Notes: generated from the sequence alone by a model not told the origin. A stretch of DNA of 64,000 nucleotides from Collinsella aerofaciens (GCA_008680965.1 NAKE01000001.1:1798001-1862000); one strand, 5' to 3'; positions 8,145 to 16,243 are shown, counted from the stretch's first letter. Program-made: numbers and translations.

Positions 8145-8237
8145 ATGAACGACAATCCCCTGATTGGCTTTATCGTCATCGTCTTGGCCATGCTCGTCGG
8201 TTACGCCATCAATGTGATTCACCGCCGAAAGAAGTAA
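8145..8237 (+). CDS. 30-residue single-pass membrane peptide
   Basis: A 30-codon gene starting at ATG 8145 with AGGAGGGCCCC directly upstream, nine bases after the lipid kinase stop, ending TAA at 8237. The product reads MNDNPLIGFIVIVLAMLVGY, then AINVIHRRKK: a single transmembrane helix with a short outer N-terminus and a basic cytoplasmic tail, obeying the positive-inside rule. A strong terminator follows at 8272-8320, so it is the last gene of a two-gene unit. I do not recognise a family. The strong ribosome site and the helix make it likely to be real; a role in tethering or modulating the lipid kinase is only a guess. Confidence 0.7.
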   Translation: MNDNPLIGFIVIVLAMLVGYAINVIHRRKK

Positions 8238-8271
8238 ATCCACATTGGTATGATATTCATCCAGTTATCGA

Positions 8272-8320
8272 CTCTCCCGTTGTTTATGCAAATCCTAAAC
8301 AGCGGGAGAGTTTTCTTTTT
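8272..8320 (+). terminator. Strong intrinsic terminator after the lipid kinase unit
   Basis: CTCTCCCG-T-TGTTTA pairs with TAAACA-G-CGGGAGAG (8272-8310), followed by TTTTCTTTTT. A textbook rho-independent terminator on the plus strand. Confidence 0.9.
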
Positions 8321-8500
8321 GAGCATTGTCTGGCGCTTTATTCAGCTACAGTAAATGCAGGGTGCCTTTATTTAACTAAAGCAATAAAATGAGTATTATT
8401 ATCCGCTCATCGTATATTTCTTCACGCTCATCGAGTAAAAGCTGTTGTCGAATGAATACTCTTTACACTTCCTTTAGGCTAGTAGATGTATTTATTAGCT

Positions 8501-8530
8501 GAAACTCCGTACGGTTTCGCGGGGTTTCAA
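8501..8530 (+). promoter_or_regulatory. Leader hairpin upstream of the C69 dipeptidase gene
   Basis: In an AT-rich 225-base stretch upstream of the dipeptidase, GAAACTCCG can pair with CGGGGTTTC (about 8502-8530), ending about ten bases before the GGGAGGG ribosome site. It may influence translation of the following gene. No clear promoter could be fixed; TTTACA at 8462 is a candidate -35 element. Confidence 0.35.
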
Positions 8531-8545
8531 CAGTTGGGAGGGATC

Positions 8546-10345
8546 ATGAGGTTTACTCATCCTGTCAACACGCTCAAGAAGCTCGGCTGCGGCCTTGCAT
8601 TTGGAGCAGCGGCCATTATGGCCATGCCGACTTCGGCGCTCGCTTGCACCCAGATCTACATGGGCAGCCAGCTCACGGCAGACGGCAACACGTACTACGG
8701 ACGCTCCGAGGACTTCGGCCCGCGCTACATCAAGCACTTTGGCATCGAGCCCGCACACAAGGACGGCAGCAAGTACACCTCGGTCGAGTCCGGCTTTGAG
8801 TACAAGTCCAAGGGCGCAACCTACCGCTACACCTTCGTTCGCGACAACCCCTCTCAGTGGGAAGATCGTTGCGACGCATATTCCGAGGCTGGCATCAACG
8901 AAAAGGGCGTTTCCTGCTCTGCCACGCTGAGCACCTCCTATAACGAGAAGGCAGAGGAAGCCGACCCCGTCACCGAGGAGACCGGCATCGGCGAGTACAA
9001 CTACGCCAGCGTCATTCTGGGCGAGAGTGCCACGGCCCGCGAGGGTGTCGAGCTCCTCGGCAGCTTGATTGACGAGCAGGGCGTCTGCTCCAACGACCAG
9101 ATCATCATTGCCGACAACAACGAGACCTGGCTGTTTGCAGCGCTTTCCGGCCATCAGTGGATCGCCATGAGGCTCACCGACGATATCGCCTCGCTCAATC
9201 CCAACATCGGCAACCTCACCTATGACGTCGACCTCGACGACACCGAGAACTGCCTCCACTCCGAGGGCATCGAGTCCATGCCTAAGGAGAAGGGCTTTGC
9301 CGAGTACACCGACGGCAAGTTCGACGTCGCCAAGACCTACGGCGAGGAGATTAGCGAGGCCGGTATGCACCAGTGGTCGCGCTATGTCCAGGGCCGCGAT
9401 TACTTCATGGCTCCGCTTGCTGAGGGCACCGACTATGAGATCGTCAAGGACGAGCGCGAAGACGCTCGTGCGACGACCGGCGCCCTGGTCCACGAGATGC
9501 AGCCGCTGTTCTTCCAGCCCGGCAAGTCCGACTGGAACACCTTTGAGATGATTCGTTCCTTCGCCGCTCGCGGCGAGAATGTCGCCGGCCTCAACGCCAA
9601 CACCGACGGCGCCTATGCCATCGGCTCCAACCGCAACACCGAGATCCACACCTTCCAGATCCGTCACGGCATGGACCCCGAAATCGCGACCATCCAGTGG
9701 GAGATGCTCTCCAACGCCGAGTTCTCCGTCGCTATCCCCCTCTATTCCGCACTGCTCACCGAGGTAAGCCCCTACTTCAGCGATCAGGATGTCTCCTTCG
9801 ACCACTGTGAAGAGGAAGACGTCGTGAACAACGAGGAGCCCAAGAACTCCATCAACTACGTCCTCATGGACATCAACACACTCGCCTATGAGAACCGCGA
9901 CAGCTGCGCCACCGGCGTCCGCGCCTATCTCGACGCCCTGCAGAAGGAGCTCATTGAGCAGAACCTGACCGTCGACGAGGCCATGCAGGCCGCCGAGGAC
10001 ACCGAGGCCCGCACCGCCCTGGCCAACAAGGCCGGCAAGGCAGCGACCAAGAACACCTACGTCAAGTGCAAGGCCATGCTCGAGGAGATGCGCGACTACC
10101 TCAAGGAGGGCGACTTCTCCGAGGAGTTCGTCCCGAGTGACTACGATGCCGACAACGACTGCCTGGTCGAGTCCATCACCTACGCCGACGAGGCTCTCTC
10201 CGATAAGGACGTTGCCGAGCCCGAGGCTGAGGAAGAGGCGACCGAGGAGAAGTCCGAGGGCAACAACATGGCCGCCATGGCCGTTGGCGCCGTCGTCATC
10301 ATCGGTGTCTGCGGCTTCGTGCTTTATCGTCGCAAGAAGGCCTAA
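8546..10345 (+). CDS. C69-family dipeptidase, secreted and membrane-anchored
   Basis: A 599-residue peptidase of family C69 (PepD-like), an N-terminal-nucleophile hydrolase acting on dipeptides. A signal peptide (residues 1-30, ending PTSALA) is directly followed by the cysteine that is the nucleophile in this family (ACTQIYMGSQL), with the conserved YYGRSEDFG stretch next. The body is the C69 fold; the C-terminus has an acidic spacer and one transmembrane helix (NMAAMAVGAVVIIGVCGFVL) with a YRRKKA tail. The enzyme should therefore sit on the outer face of the membrane. The start at 8546 has GGGAGGG seven bases upstream and gives a clean signal peptide; a longer frame from 8486 does not. Confidence 0.9.
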   Translation: MRFTHPVNTLKKLGCGLAFGAAAIMAMPTSALACTQIYMGSQLTADGNTYYGRSEDFGPRYIKHFGIEPAHKDGSKYTSVESGFEYKSKGATYRYTFVRDNPSQWEDRCDAYSEAGINEKGVSCSATLSTSYNEKAEEADPVTEETGIGEYNYASVILGESATAREGVELLGSLIDEQGVCSNDQIIIADNNETWLFAALSGHQWIAMRLTDDIASLNPNIGNLTYDVDLDDTENCLHSEGIESMPKEKGFAEYTDGKFDVAKTYGEEISEAGMHQWSRYVQGRDYFMAPLAEGTDYEIVKDEREDARATTGALVHEMQPLFFQPGKSDWNTFEMIRSFAARGENVAGLNANTDGAYAIGSNRNTEIHTFQIRHGMDPEIATIQWEMLSNAEFSVAIPLYSALLTEVSPYFSDQDVSFDHCEEEDVVNNEEPKNSINYVLMDINTLAYENRDSCATGVRAYLDALQKELIEQNLTVDEAMQAAEDTEARTALANKAGKAATKNTYVKCKAMLEEMRDYLKEGDFSEEFVPSDYDADNDCLVESITYADEALSDKDVAEPEAEEEATEEKSEGNNMAAMAVGAVVIIGVCGFVLYRRKKA

Positions 10346-10366
10346 GGCCCTTGCGTTCCAAGAGAC

Positions 10367-10394
10367 GGGCGGGGTCGCATGAGTCATCCCGCCC
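10367..10394 (+). terminator. Hairpin after the C69 dipeptidase gene
   Basis: GGGCGGGG (10367-10374) pairs with TCCCGCCC (10387-10394), followed by a second hairpin CCTGCC/GGCAGG (10401-10421). Neither has a clear U run, so termination is likely but not certain. Confidence 0.55.
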
Positions 10395-10472
10395 GCTCAG
10401 CCTGCCCTTTTGACCGGCAGGAAACGCCGCCGAAATCTTTTCAAAAAAGATTTCCCCGCACACACTTCGCTG

Positions 10473-10481
10473 TGCTATAGT
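10473..10481 (+). promoter_or_regulatory. Extended -10 promoter for the tryptophan transport operon
   Basis: TGCTATAGT gives an extended -10 element (TATAGT at 10476-10481) about 60 bases upstream of the leader peptide start. A matching -35 box is weak, as expected for extended -10 promoters. Confidence 0.5.
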
Positions 10482-10539
10482 GCAGCGCAACAGCAACGAG
10501 GTGCGACCGCGCCAAGGCATCACGAAAGGAGCCACCAAG

Positions 10540-10608
10540 ATGATGAACACGATGAAGTCCCTCAACAACTGGTGGTGGCGTGATGCGAATACGATCGGTC
10601 GACAGTGA
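10540..10608 (+). CDS. Tryptophan leader peptide with three consecutive Trp codons
   Basis: A 22-codon reading frame beginning MMNTMKSLNNWWWRD and ending at TGA 10608, with AAGGAG nine bases before the ATG. The three adjacent TGG codons (10570-10578) are the hallmark of a ribosome-stalling leader for tryptophan. GGCGTGA (10577-10583), overlapping the last Trp codon, can pair with TCACGCC (10614-10620); CGTGATGC (10579-10586) can alternatively pair with GCATCACG (10517-10524). A terminator follows at 10645. Together this is a classical transcription attenuator ahead of the transporter gene at 10755. Translation of the peptide is inferred, not shown. Confidence 0.85.
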   Translation: MMNTMKSLNNWWWRDANTIGRQ

Positions 10609-10644
10609 GTCCCTCACGCCTGTTTTTGCGCTCTAGGTGATTGG

Positions 10645-10675
10645 AAGGCCTCCGGTTTCGACCGGGGGCCTTTTT
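10645..10675 (+). terminator. Attenuator terminator of the tryptophan leader
   Basis: AAGGCCTCCGGT (10645-10656), loop TTCG, ACCGGGGGCCTT (10661-10672), then a run of T. It is a 12-pair stem with a stable tetraloop placed between the Trp-rich leader peptide and the S-component gene. I could not find a clean antiterminator that opens this stem, so the switching mechanism needs folding analysis. Confidence 0.85.
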
Positions 10676-10754
10676 CTATCTCGAGCCCGATCGCGTTCGC
10701 ATCACGCGCCTCCGCTTTCTTCTCTTGTACTTCCCTTCCGAAAGGATTTTCACC

Positions 10755-11327
10755 ATGTCTCAGAACACAACCACCGCACAGCCCCGCACCGTCCAGACCG
10801 CCGACCGCGGCAAACTCGACGTCCGCGCCCTCGTCTTGCTCGCCATCCTGCTTGCCGCCGGCTTCATCCTCAACTTCACCGTCGGCAAGGCAATCTCGGG
10901 CATCTCGGGCGGTATGATCAGCCCCGAGTTCATCATCTCGGCATTCTGCCTCACCATCCTGGTCGTTCGTCCCAACATTGGCCAGGCGCTCGTCATTGGT
11001 CTCATCTCGGCGGCCGTGATCCAGATCACTACCACCTCGCCGTTTGTCGATTTTGCCGCCGAGGGCATCGCCGCTATGCTCATGGCCGTCATTGTCAACG
11101 CTGCCGCCAAGGACGGCCAGGTTAAGCCCGTCGTCGCCATCGCCGCAACATTCGTGACCACCTTTGTCTCGGGCGTCATCTTCATGGTCATCAAGATGGC
11201 CATGCTCGGCGTTGTGGGCGAGCTCGCCGCAGCCATGCTGCCCGTCGTCGCCATGACCGCCGTATTTAACGCCATTCTGGTCGGCGCCCTCTACCTGCCC
11301 ATCCAGAAGGCCCTTAAGCTCAACTAA
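10755..11327 (+). CDS. ECF transporter S component, TrpP-like, probable tryptophan uptake
   Basis: A 190-residue integral membrane protein with about six hydrophobic helices, the size of an ECF substrate-binding (S) component. The stretch SGISGGMISPEFIISAFCLT and following RPNIGQALVIGLISA resembles Bacillus TrpP (GGMKPDMSLIMMFMG ... RVQNVLVIGIVTG). Combined with the upstream leader peptide holding three Trp codons and its attenuator, tryptophan is the best substrate prediction. The energy-coupling genes follow after an intergenic repeat. The ATG at 10755 has GAAAGGA upstream. Evidence for the family is good; the substrate rests on the leader and partial similarity. Confidence 0.8.
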   Translation: MSQNTTTAQPRTVQTADRGKLDVRALVLLAILLAAGFILNFTVGKAISGISGGMISPEFIISAFCLTILVVRPNIGQALVIGLISAAVIQITTTSPFVDFAAEGIAAMLMAVIVNAAAKDGQVKPVVAIAATFVTTFVSGVIFMVIKMAMLGVVGELAAAMLPVVAMTAVFNAILVGALYLPIQKALKLN

Positions 11328-11333
11328 CCTGCT

Positions 11334-11434
11334 CGGCTTTACGAGCCACCCCATCTTGGCGTTCATTCGTCGCTCGCGTACCCAAGTACGCTTCGCTCCT
11401 CTTTCGCGCCAACCTGGGGCACCTCGTAAAGCCG
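11334..11434 (+). repeat. Modular intergenic hairpin element, copy 2 (module B only)
   Basis: Outer stem CGGCTTTACGAG (11334-11345) pairs with CTCGTAAAGCCG (11423-11434); inner stems add CCCCA/TGGGG and TTGGCG/CGCCAA. The enclosed segment around GTCGCTCGCGTACC and AAGTACGCTTC is nearly the same as in the copies at 5.9 and 33.2 kb, although the outer stem is unrelated in sequence. It follows the S-component stop and could act as a terminator. Confidence 0.85.
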
Positions 11435-11475
11435 TTTCCGTGCTTCACCACCAAAGACTGTCCCAAACAACGAGC

Positions 11476-11526
11476 TTTTGGGGACGTTCCTAAACGACTT
11501 GTCATGTAAGAACGTCCCCAATGACT
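11476..11526. repeat. GGGGACGTTC inverted-repeat element
   Basis: TTGGGGACGTTC (11481-11492 region) and GAACGTCCCCAA (about 11511-11522) form a long inverted repeat just upstream of the ECF ATPase ribosome site. The right part also reads as GTCAT ... ATGAC ends around a GTCCCC core, the same design as other GGGAC-core elements in the window. Confidence 0.65.
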
Positions 11527-11539
11527 ATGAAAGGTATCC

Positions 11540-13291
11540 ATGGAAACGATCATCAACGTCGACGATGTCTCGTTCTCCTATGGCACGCAAACCGAGCAGG
11601 CGCTCAGCCACGTTTCGCTCAGCGTGAACAAGGGAGATTTCATCGGCATCATCGGGCCCTCGGGCGCCGGTAAGTCCACACTTGCCGCCTGTCTGTCGGG
11701 CGCCGTGCCTCACCACTACACCGGCGCCTTTTATGGCTCCGTGTTAGTTGACGGCCACGACACCTGCGAGGTCTCGCTCACCGACATATCGCAGATCGTC
11801 GGTAGCGTGCTGCAAGACATTGACACGCAGATGGTCGCTTCGGTCGTTGAGGATGAGATGCTCTTTGGTCTCGAGAACTTTGGCGTTCCGCACGACCAGA
11901 TCGAGCAGCACGTGAGCGAGACGCTTAAGACCGTCGGCATTAGCGACCTGCGCGACCGCGAGATCGCCACCCTCTCGGGCGGTCAAAAGCAAAAGGTAGC
12001 TATCGCCGCCATCCTCGCCATGCGTCCGCGCGTCTTAGTGCTCGATGAGCCAACCGCAGCACTCGACCCCGCCAGTTCCACCTTGGTCTTCGAGACGCTG
12101 CGCGAGGCAAACCGCGCGCTCGGCATCACCATCGTCGTCGTTGAGCAAAAGGTCGCTCTGCTTTCGGAGTACTGCAACCGTGTGTTGGTGCTCGATCACG
12201 GCCAGATCGCGCTGCAAGGTGAGCCGCACGAGGTCTTCGCACGCACCGACGAGCTTCGCACCATCGGCGTCGATTGTCCGCGCGTCACGCGCATCTTCAA
12301 CAGTCTCGAGGCCGATGGCTTGGTAAGCGGCACGCCCTGTCTGGATGTCGACGAGGCAGAACGCCTGATCACGGAAATCGTCGACCCCGACCGTGCGACA
12401 AGCGATACCCAGGCGCCCGCAGGCTCCCCGCACGCGCCGTCGCTGCGCCCGCATGCGAAAGACGCCGAGCCGGTGCTCACCTTTGACCATGTCGAGTTTT
12501 CTTACCCCCATGGAGGCGCCGCCGTCCACGACCTCAACTTGACGCTCTACCCCGGCGAGCTCGTGGGCATTGTCGGCCAAAACGGAGCCGGCAAAACCAC
12601 GCTCACCAAACTGCTCACGGGTTTGCTCAAGCCCGCATCGGGCAGCGTACGCGTTACGGGCTTGGACACGGCATCGGTTCCCACGAGCCGCATCGCACAC
12701 GAAGTGGCAACGCTTTTCCAGAACCCCGACCGCCAAATCTGCAAAGACACCGTGCTCGACGAGGTCGCCTTTGGTCTAGAACTTGCCGGCATCGACCGCG
12801 CCGAAGCCCTGCGTCGCGCCCAGCTGGTCATCGACCGCTTTGGTCTGCCCGCCGACGAGGCACCGTTCTCGCTGTCACGCGGCCAGCGCCAGATGGTGGC
12901 GCTGGCATCCGTTGTAGTGGTCGAGCCCAAGATCGTGGTGCTCGACGAACCCACGAGCGGCCTGGACTACCGCGAGTGCATGACCGTGATGGAAACGGTG
13001 CGCACCATGGCCGAGCGCGGTTGCGCCATTATCATGGTCTGTCACGACATGGAAGTCGTTTCCGACTTTGCCGAGCGCATCGTGGTGATGGCCAACGGTC
13101 GCATCCTCGACCGCGGCCGCACGCACGAGCTGTTCTCGAACATCGAGCTCATGCAGCGTGCCTACGTTGAGCCGCCCCAGGTCATCGAACTCTCGCGCCG
13201 TCTGGCATCCATCGTCTCGCCCGCCTTTACACAGGTGAGTGAGGTCACTGATATCGTTCGCATTACCGAGGAGATGGTCCGCCGTGGTTAA
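11540..13291 (+). CDS. ECF transporter ATPase, two ATP-binding domains in one chain
   Basis: A 583-residue fusion of two ECF-type ABC ATPases, the A and A' subunits that power vitamin or amino-acid S components. Domain 1 (about 1-250) has Walker A GPSGAGKST, signature LSGGQKQK and Walker B VLVLDEPTAALD. Domain 2 (about 310-560) has GQNGAGKTT, signature LSRGQRQM (Arg in place of the usual Gly) and VVLDEPTSGLD. A proline/alanine-rich linker joins them. The EcfT gene overlaps its end. Whether it serves only the adjacent TrpP-like protein or several S components cannot be told. Confidence 0.92.
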   Translation: METIINVDDVSFSYGTQTEQALSHVSLSVNKGDFIGIIGPSGAGKSTLAACLSGAVPHHYTGAFYGSVLVDGHDTCEVSLTDISQIVGSVLQDIDTQMVASVVEDEMLFGLENFGVPHDQIEQHVSETLKTVGISDLRDREIATLSGGQKQKVAIAAILAMRPRVLVLDEPTAALDPASSTLVFETLREANRALGITIVVVEQKVALLSEYCNRVLVLDHGQIALQGEPHEVFARTDELRTIGVDCPRVTRIFNSLEADGLVSGTPCLDVDEAERLITEIVDPDRATSDTQAPAGSPHAPSLRPHAKDAEPVLTFDHVEFSYPHGGAAVHDLNLTLYPGELVGIVGQNGAGKTTLTKLLTGLLKPASGSVRVTGLDTASVPTSRIAHEVATLFQNPDRQICKDTVLDEVAFGLELAGIDRAEALRRAQLVIDRFGLPADEAPFSLSRGQRQMVALASVVVVEPKIVVLDEPTSGLDYRECMTVMETVRTMAERGCAIIMVCHDMEVVSDFAERIVVMANGRILDRGRTHELFSNIELMQRAYVEPPQVIELSRRLASIVSPAFTQVSEVTDIVRITEEMVRRG

Positions 13292-14030
13292 CGTCATCGA
13301 CTACATGCCGGGTGACACGTTGCTACACCGCCTGAACCCCGTCATCAAACTGGGCCTCGCCGCCGCCATCATCATCGGTATCTTCTTGTCCGACACCTAT
13401 GTGGCACTGCTGGGCTTTCTGGCGCTCACGCTCGCGCTGGGAGCCTACGCCGGCGTCGTCGACCGCCTGCTCGCGCTGCTCAAGCTACTGATTCCACTCG
13501 CGCTCATCATGCTGGTGCTGCAGCTGGCTTTTATGCGCGATGGCAACGTGGTGTGGAGCTTTGTCACCGATGAAGGCCTCATCACCGGAACAAAGGCCTG
13601 TCTGCGTCTGCTGGGCGTGGCGCTACCGCTTATTCTGATGCTCATGGTGACCAAGCTCAACGACCTTGCCAACGCCTGCGTCGAGGTGCTGCACGTTCCG
13701 TATCGTTACGCCTTCACCTTTACCACGGCGCTGCGCTTTGTGCCAGTGTTTGGCCAGGAGATGAACGCCATCATGGAGGCGCAGACCGCACGCGGCATCG
13801 AGTATGACACCAAGAACCCCATCAAGAAGCTCAAGCTCATGCTGCCGCTGTGCGTGCCGCTACTGATCTCGAGCGTGGGTAAAACCGATGCCACGGCCCT
13901 GGCAGCCGAGCAGCGCGGCTTCTACCTGCGCACGCGCGCGAGCTCGTACAAGCGCTACCCCATCAAGGGCCTGGACATTGCCATACTTATTGTCAGCATT
14001 GCCCTCATCGTCCTCGGCTTCCTGTTTTAA
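13284..14030 (+). CDS. ECF transporter transmembrane protein EcfT
   Basis: A 248-residue membrane protein of the EcfT family that couples the ATPases to the S component. About five hydrophobic helices are visible, and the two short coupling-helix motifs typical of EcfT occur as AQTARGIEY (about residues 168-176) and AAEQRGFYLR (about 210-219). The start is GTG at 13284, overlapping the ATPase stop by eight bases, with GAGGAGA upstream, which implies translational coupling. With the two ATPase domains this completes an energy-coupling module. Confidence 0.9.
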   Translation: MVNVIDYMPGDTLLHRLNPVIKLGLAAAIIIGIFLSDTYVALLGFLALTLALGAYAGVVDRLLALLKLLIPLALIMLVLQLAFMRDGNVVWSFVTDEGLITGTKACLRLLGVALPLILMLMVTKLNDLANACVEVLHVPYRYAFTFTTALRFVPVFGQEMNAIMEAQTARGIEYDTKNPIKKLKLMLPLCVPLLISSVGKTDATALAAEQRGFYLRTRASSYKRYPIKGLDIAILIVSIALIVLGFLF

Positions 14031-14060
14031 CCCATCGCCCCCGGCAACCGACAAACGCAA

Positions 14061-14095
14061 AAGGCCCCGGCTCGCATCAAACGAGCCGAGGCCTT
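14061..14095 (+). terminator. Terminator after the ECF operon
   Basis: AAGGCCCCGGCTCG (14061-14074) pairs with CGAGCCGAGGCCTT (14082-14095) with one mismatch, followed by a short T-rich stretch. Confidence 0.8.
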
Positions 14096-14113
14096 ACTGT
14101 TTTCCCAGATAAA

Positions 14114-14149
14114 ACCTACCAAAATAAACCTGTCCCTTTTTTGGCAGGT
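14114..14149. repeat. Short GGGAC-core element with terminal inverted repeats
   Basis: ACCTACCA (14114-14121) and TGGCAGGT (14142-14149) are imperfect terminal inverted repeats around CCTGTCCC. It lies between the convergent ECF and racemase genes. Confidence 0.55.
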
Positions 14150-14155
14150 CGAGGG

Positions 14156-14902
14156 CTACAGGCGGTAGGGGGCGCCGCTGCGGATGATGGATTCGCGCAC
14201 CAGGACGTCCATGGCGTCAAGGGTAATCTCGGGCATCTCCCGGTACTTTTGCAGCACCGAGAGCTCGGTGCAGGCCAGAATGACGCGGTCGCAGCCGCTG
14301 CGGGCGAACTCCCACATCACGCGGTCAAACTTGTCCATATCGGGCTCGCGTCCGGCCTTCACGTCATCATAAATCAGCGACATCACGTCGGCCTGGCGCT
14401 TCTCGCTGGGATAGACGACCTCGACGCCCGCGGCCTCGCACTCGCGCCCATAGACGCCTGCACCCACGGTGCCGTCAGTGCCCATGATGCCGATCTTGCG
14501 CACCGGCTCGGACGGCATGCTCAGGTTGGGATCGAACTCGCACTCCCCCATCACCGCGCCCGCCAGGGCATAGCGCACCGACTCACGCGGCATGTGGATA
14601 ATCGGCACCTTGGTAAACGACTGAATCTGGTCGTAGAAGTAGTGCGATGTGTTGCAGGGAATGGCAATGTGCGCGCAGCCCAGTGTCTCGAGCGCCTGTG
14701 CGCACTCCTTCATGGTCGCCAGCAGCTCGGCATGCTCGCCGGTCTTGATGGCCAGCGTACGGTCGGGCATGGTCGACTTGGAAAGCACCACCATGTCGAT
14801 ATGCTCCTGATCATAGGCAGCAGCCGTATGACGCACGACCTGGTCGTAGTAATACGACGTGGCCTCAGCGCCCATGCCGCCGATAACTCCCAGCTTTTCC
14901 AT
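14156..14902 (-). CDS. Aspartate/glutamate racemase family protein
   Basis: A 248-residue member of the Asp/Glu racemase superfamily, which interconverts L and D acidic amino acids without a cofactor using two cysteines. It begins EKLGVIGGMGAEATSYYYDQ; the first catalytic cysteine lies in HIAIPCNTSHYFYDQ (about residue 82) and the second in DRVILACTELSVL (about residue 197), the usual pair. The start at 14902 has AAGGAGG upstream. It lies 84 bases after an ATP-grasp ligase in the same direction, a pairing that recalls the aspartate racemase and D-aspartate ligase genes of Enterococcus faecium. D-aspartate supply for the cell wall is therefore likely but unproven. Confidence 0.85.
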   Translation of the reverse strand: MEKLGVIGGMGAEATSYYYDQVVRHTAAAYDQEHIDMVVLSKSTMPDRTLAIKTGEHAELLATMKECAQALETLGCAHIAIPCNTSHYFYDQIQSFTKVPIIHMPRESVRYALAGAVMGECEFDPNLSMPSEPVRKIGIMGTDGTVGAGVYGRECEAAGVEVVYPSEKRQADVMSLIYDDVKAGREPDMDKFDRVMWEFARSGCDRVILACTELSVLQKYREMPEITLDAMDVLVRESIIRSGAPYRL

Positions 14903-14986
14903 CGCCGCCTCCTTGGTGACGCCCATGCAATTGCTCGTATCATGCCCGCGCCCGTCCGATGCAAACCGGGCGGGCGCCGCGCTCAT

Positions 14987-16243
14987 CTACTTGTAATACG
15001 TCTTGAACAGCTTAAAGTGACGCAGCTTGGTGTGCCACATGCGCAACCAGCGGTTAAAGACAAAATCGCCCTTCATAAACGAAGGATCGGCAGCCTTGCC
15101 CTCCTTGGCCAGACGATGCGCCTTCGCACGCAGCTCGGGGTCCTTGACATACTTGTCAACGACGCCCATGGGGACAACCATCCACAGCGCCTCGTCCTGC
15201 GCCGTCACAAATTCCGGCTCAAACGGACGGTTATAGACGTACTCATCCACCACGTATTTAGCAACGTTAAAGCCGCTGTTGGTGACGTAGTAGTTACTGC
15301 GGCCCTGACGCGTGTTGAAGTCGAAGAACTTAAACGAACCATCGCGTTGGTCGTACTTGACGTCGAAGTTGGAGAAGCCCGTGAACTTAAGGTCCTCAAG
15401 CAGCTTGCGCACGCCACCCATGAGCTCGTCGTTGGGCTCGGTGATGATGCAGGCGTGGTTGCCGACACCATGGGGCTGATGCTCCTCGAGCAGCACGTGA
15501 CCCAGGCACATCATGCGAACCTTGCCGTTGCGGTCGGAATAACTGGTAAGCACGCGCATGTACTCGTCGTTGCCGGGCACGCGGTCCTGCAAGATGAGGT
15601 CATCGGTGTAGCCACTGGCGTACACATCGCGAATGACCTGCTCCAGCTCGGCGCGATCGGCAATCTCGTAGGCCTTCTTCTGGCCCTCGAACTCGTGCTC
15701 CCACCACATGATGCCGTCAGAGGGCTTCAGAATCATCGGGAAGGGAAAGTCGATCTGGTCGAGCACCTCGGCGGAAGCCTCGCCCTGGGCGTTGAGCATC
15801 GCCATGGTAAAGGTAAACGTGTGCGGATAGGGTACACCGTGCTTCTCGCACAGCTCGTAGAAGATCTCCTTCTTCTGGCACTGCTCGAGCATACTGTAGG
15901 GCGCATAGGGCGCGATGACGTTGGAGGCAAGCTGGCCGGCATCCTGAGCCTGTGCGGCAAGCGCGACGTAGTTATCGCCGCAGCCCATGAGGATAATCTT
16001 CTTATCGGGATTGGCCTGTGCAATGCCGTTGACGGTCTCGATCATGACCGGCATAGTGTCGATATCCACATTGGGCGTATAGTCGATAATCTGGCTGCGG
16101 TATGCAGGACCCGTCTGATACTTGCCAAAGACCAGGCTCTTGACCTGATACTCCTCGTAGAAGGCGCGCGCCACCGAATAGGCGTTGATATCGCCGCCGA
16201 GCAGCACGGGTATAAACTCGCGCTCTGTAAACTGCAATGCCAT
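14987..16243 (-). CDS. ATP-grasp carboxylate-amine ligase, possible D-aspartate ligase
   Basis: A 418-residue ATP-grasp enzyme that would join a carboxylate to an amine via an acyl phosphate. Visible elements are LLGGDINAYSVARAFYEEY at the N-terminus, an ATP-binding stretch FPFPMILKPSDGIMWW (about residues 167-182), LILQDRVPGNDEYMR, and the metal-binding end FKFFDFNTRQGRSNYY (about residues 307-322). Enterococcal D-aspartate ligase has the same fold and is likewise next to an aspartate racemase; it adds D-Asp to the lysine side chain of peptidoglycan precursors. The ligase call is firm, the D-Asp/peptidoglycan role is inference. Start at 16243 has AGGAAG upstream. Confidence 0.78.
   Translation of the reverse strand: MALQFTEREFIPVLLGGDINAYSVARAFYEEYQVKSLVFGKYQTGPAYRSQIIDYTPNVDIDTMPVMIETVNGIAQANPDKKIILMGCGDNYVALAAQAQDAGQLASNVIAPYAPYSMLEQCQKKEIFYELCEKHGVPYPHTFTFTMAMLNAQGEASAEVLDQIDFPFPMILKPSDGIMWWEHEFEGQKKAYEIADRAELEQVIRDVYASGYTDDLILQDRVPGNDEYMRVLTSYSDRNGKVRMMCLGHVLLEEHQPHGVGNHACIITEPNDELMGGVRKLLEDLKFTGFSNFDVKYDQRDGSFKFFDFNTRQGRSNYYVTNSGFNVAKYVVDEYVYNRPFEPEFVTAQDEALWMVVPMGVVDKYVKDPELRAKAHRLAKEGKAADPSFMKGDFVFNRWLRMWHTKLRHFKLFKTYYK

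Noticed and set aside
8495..10387. A 630-codon open frame antisense to the C69 dipeptidase gene
   Set aside because: It mirrors a GC-rich coding strand, has no ribosome site or recognisable domain, and the sense gene has signal peptide, nucleophile and membrane anchor.
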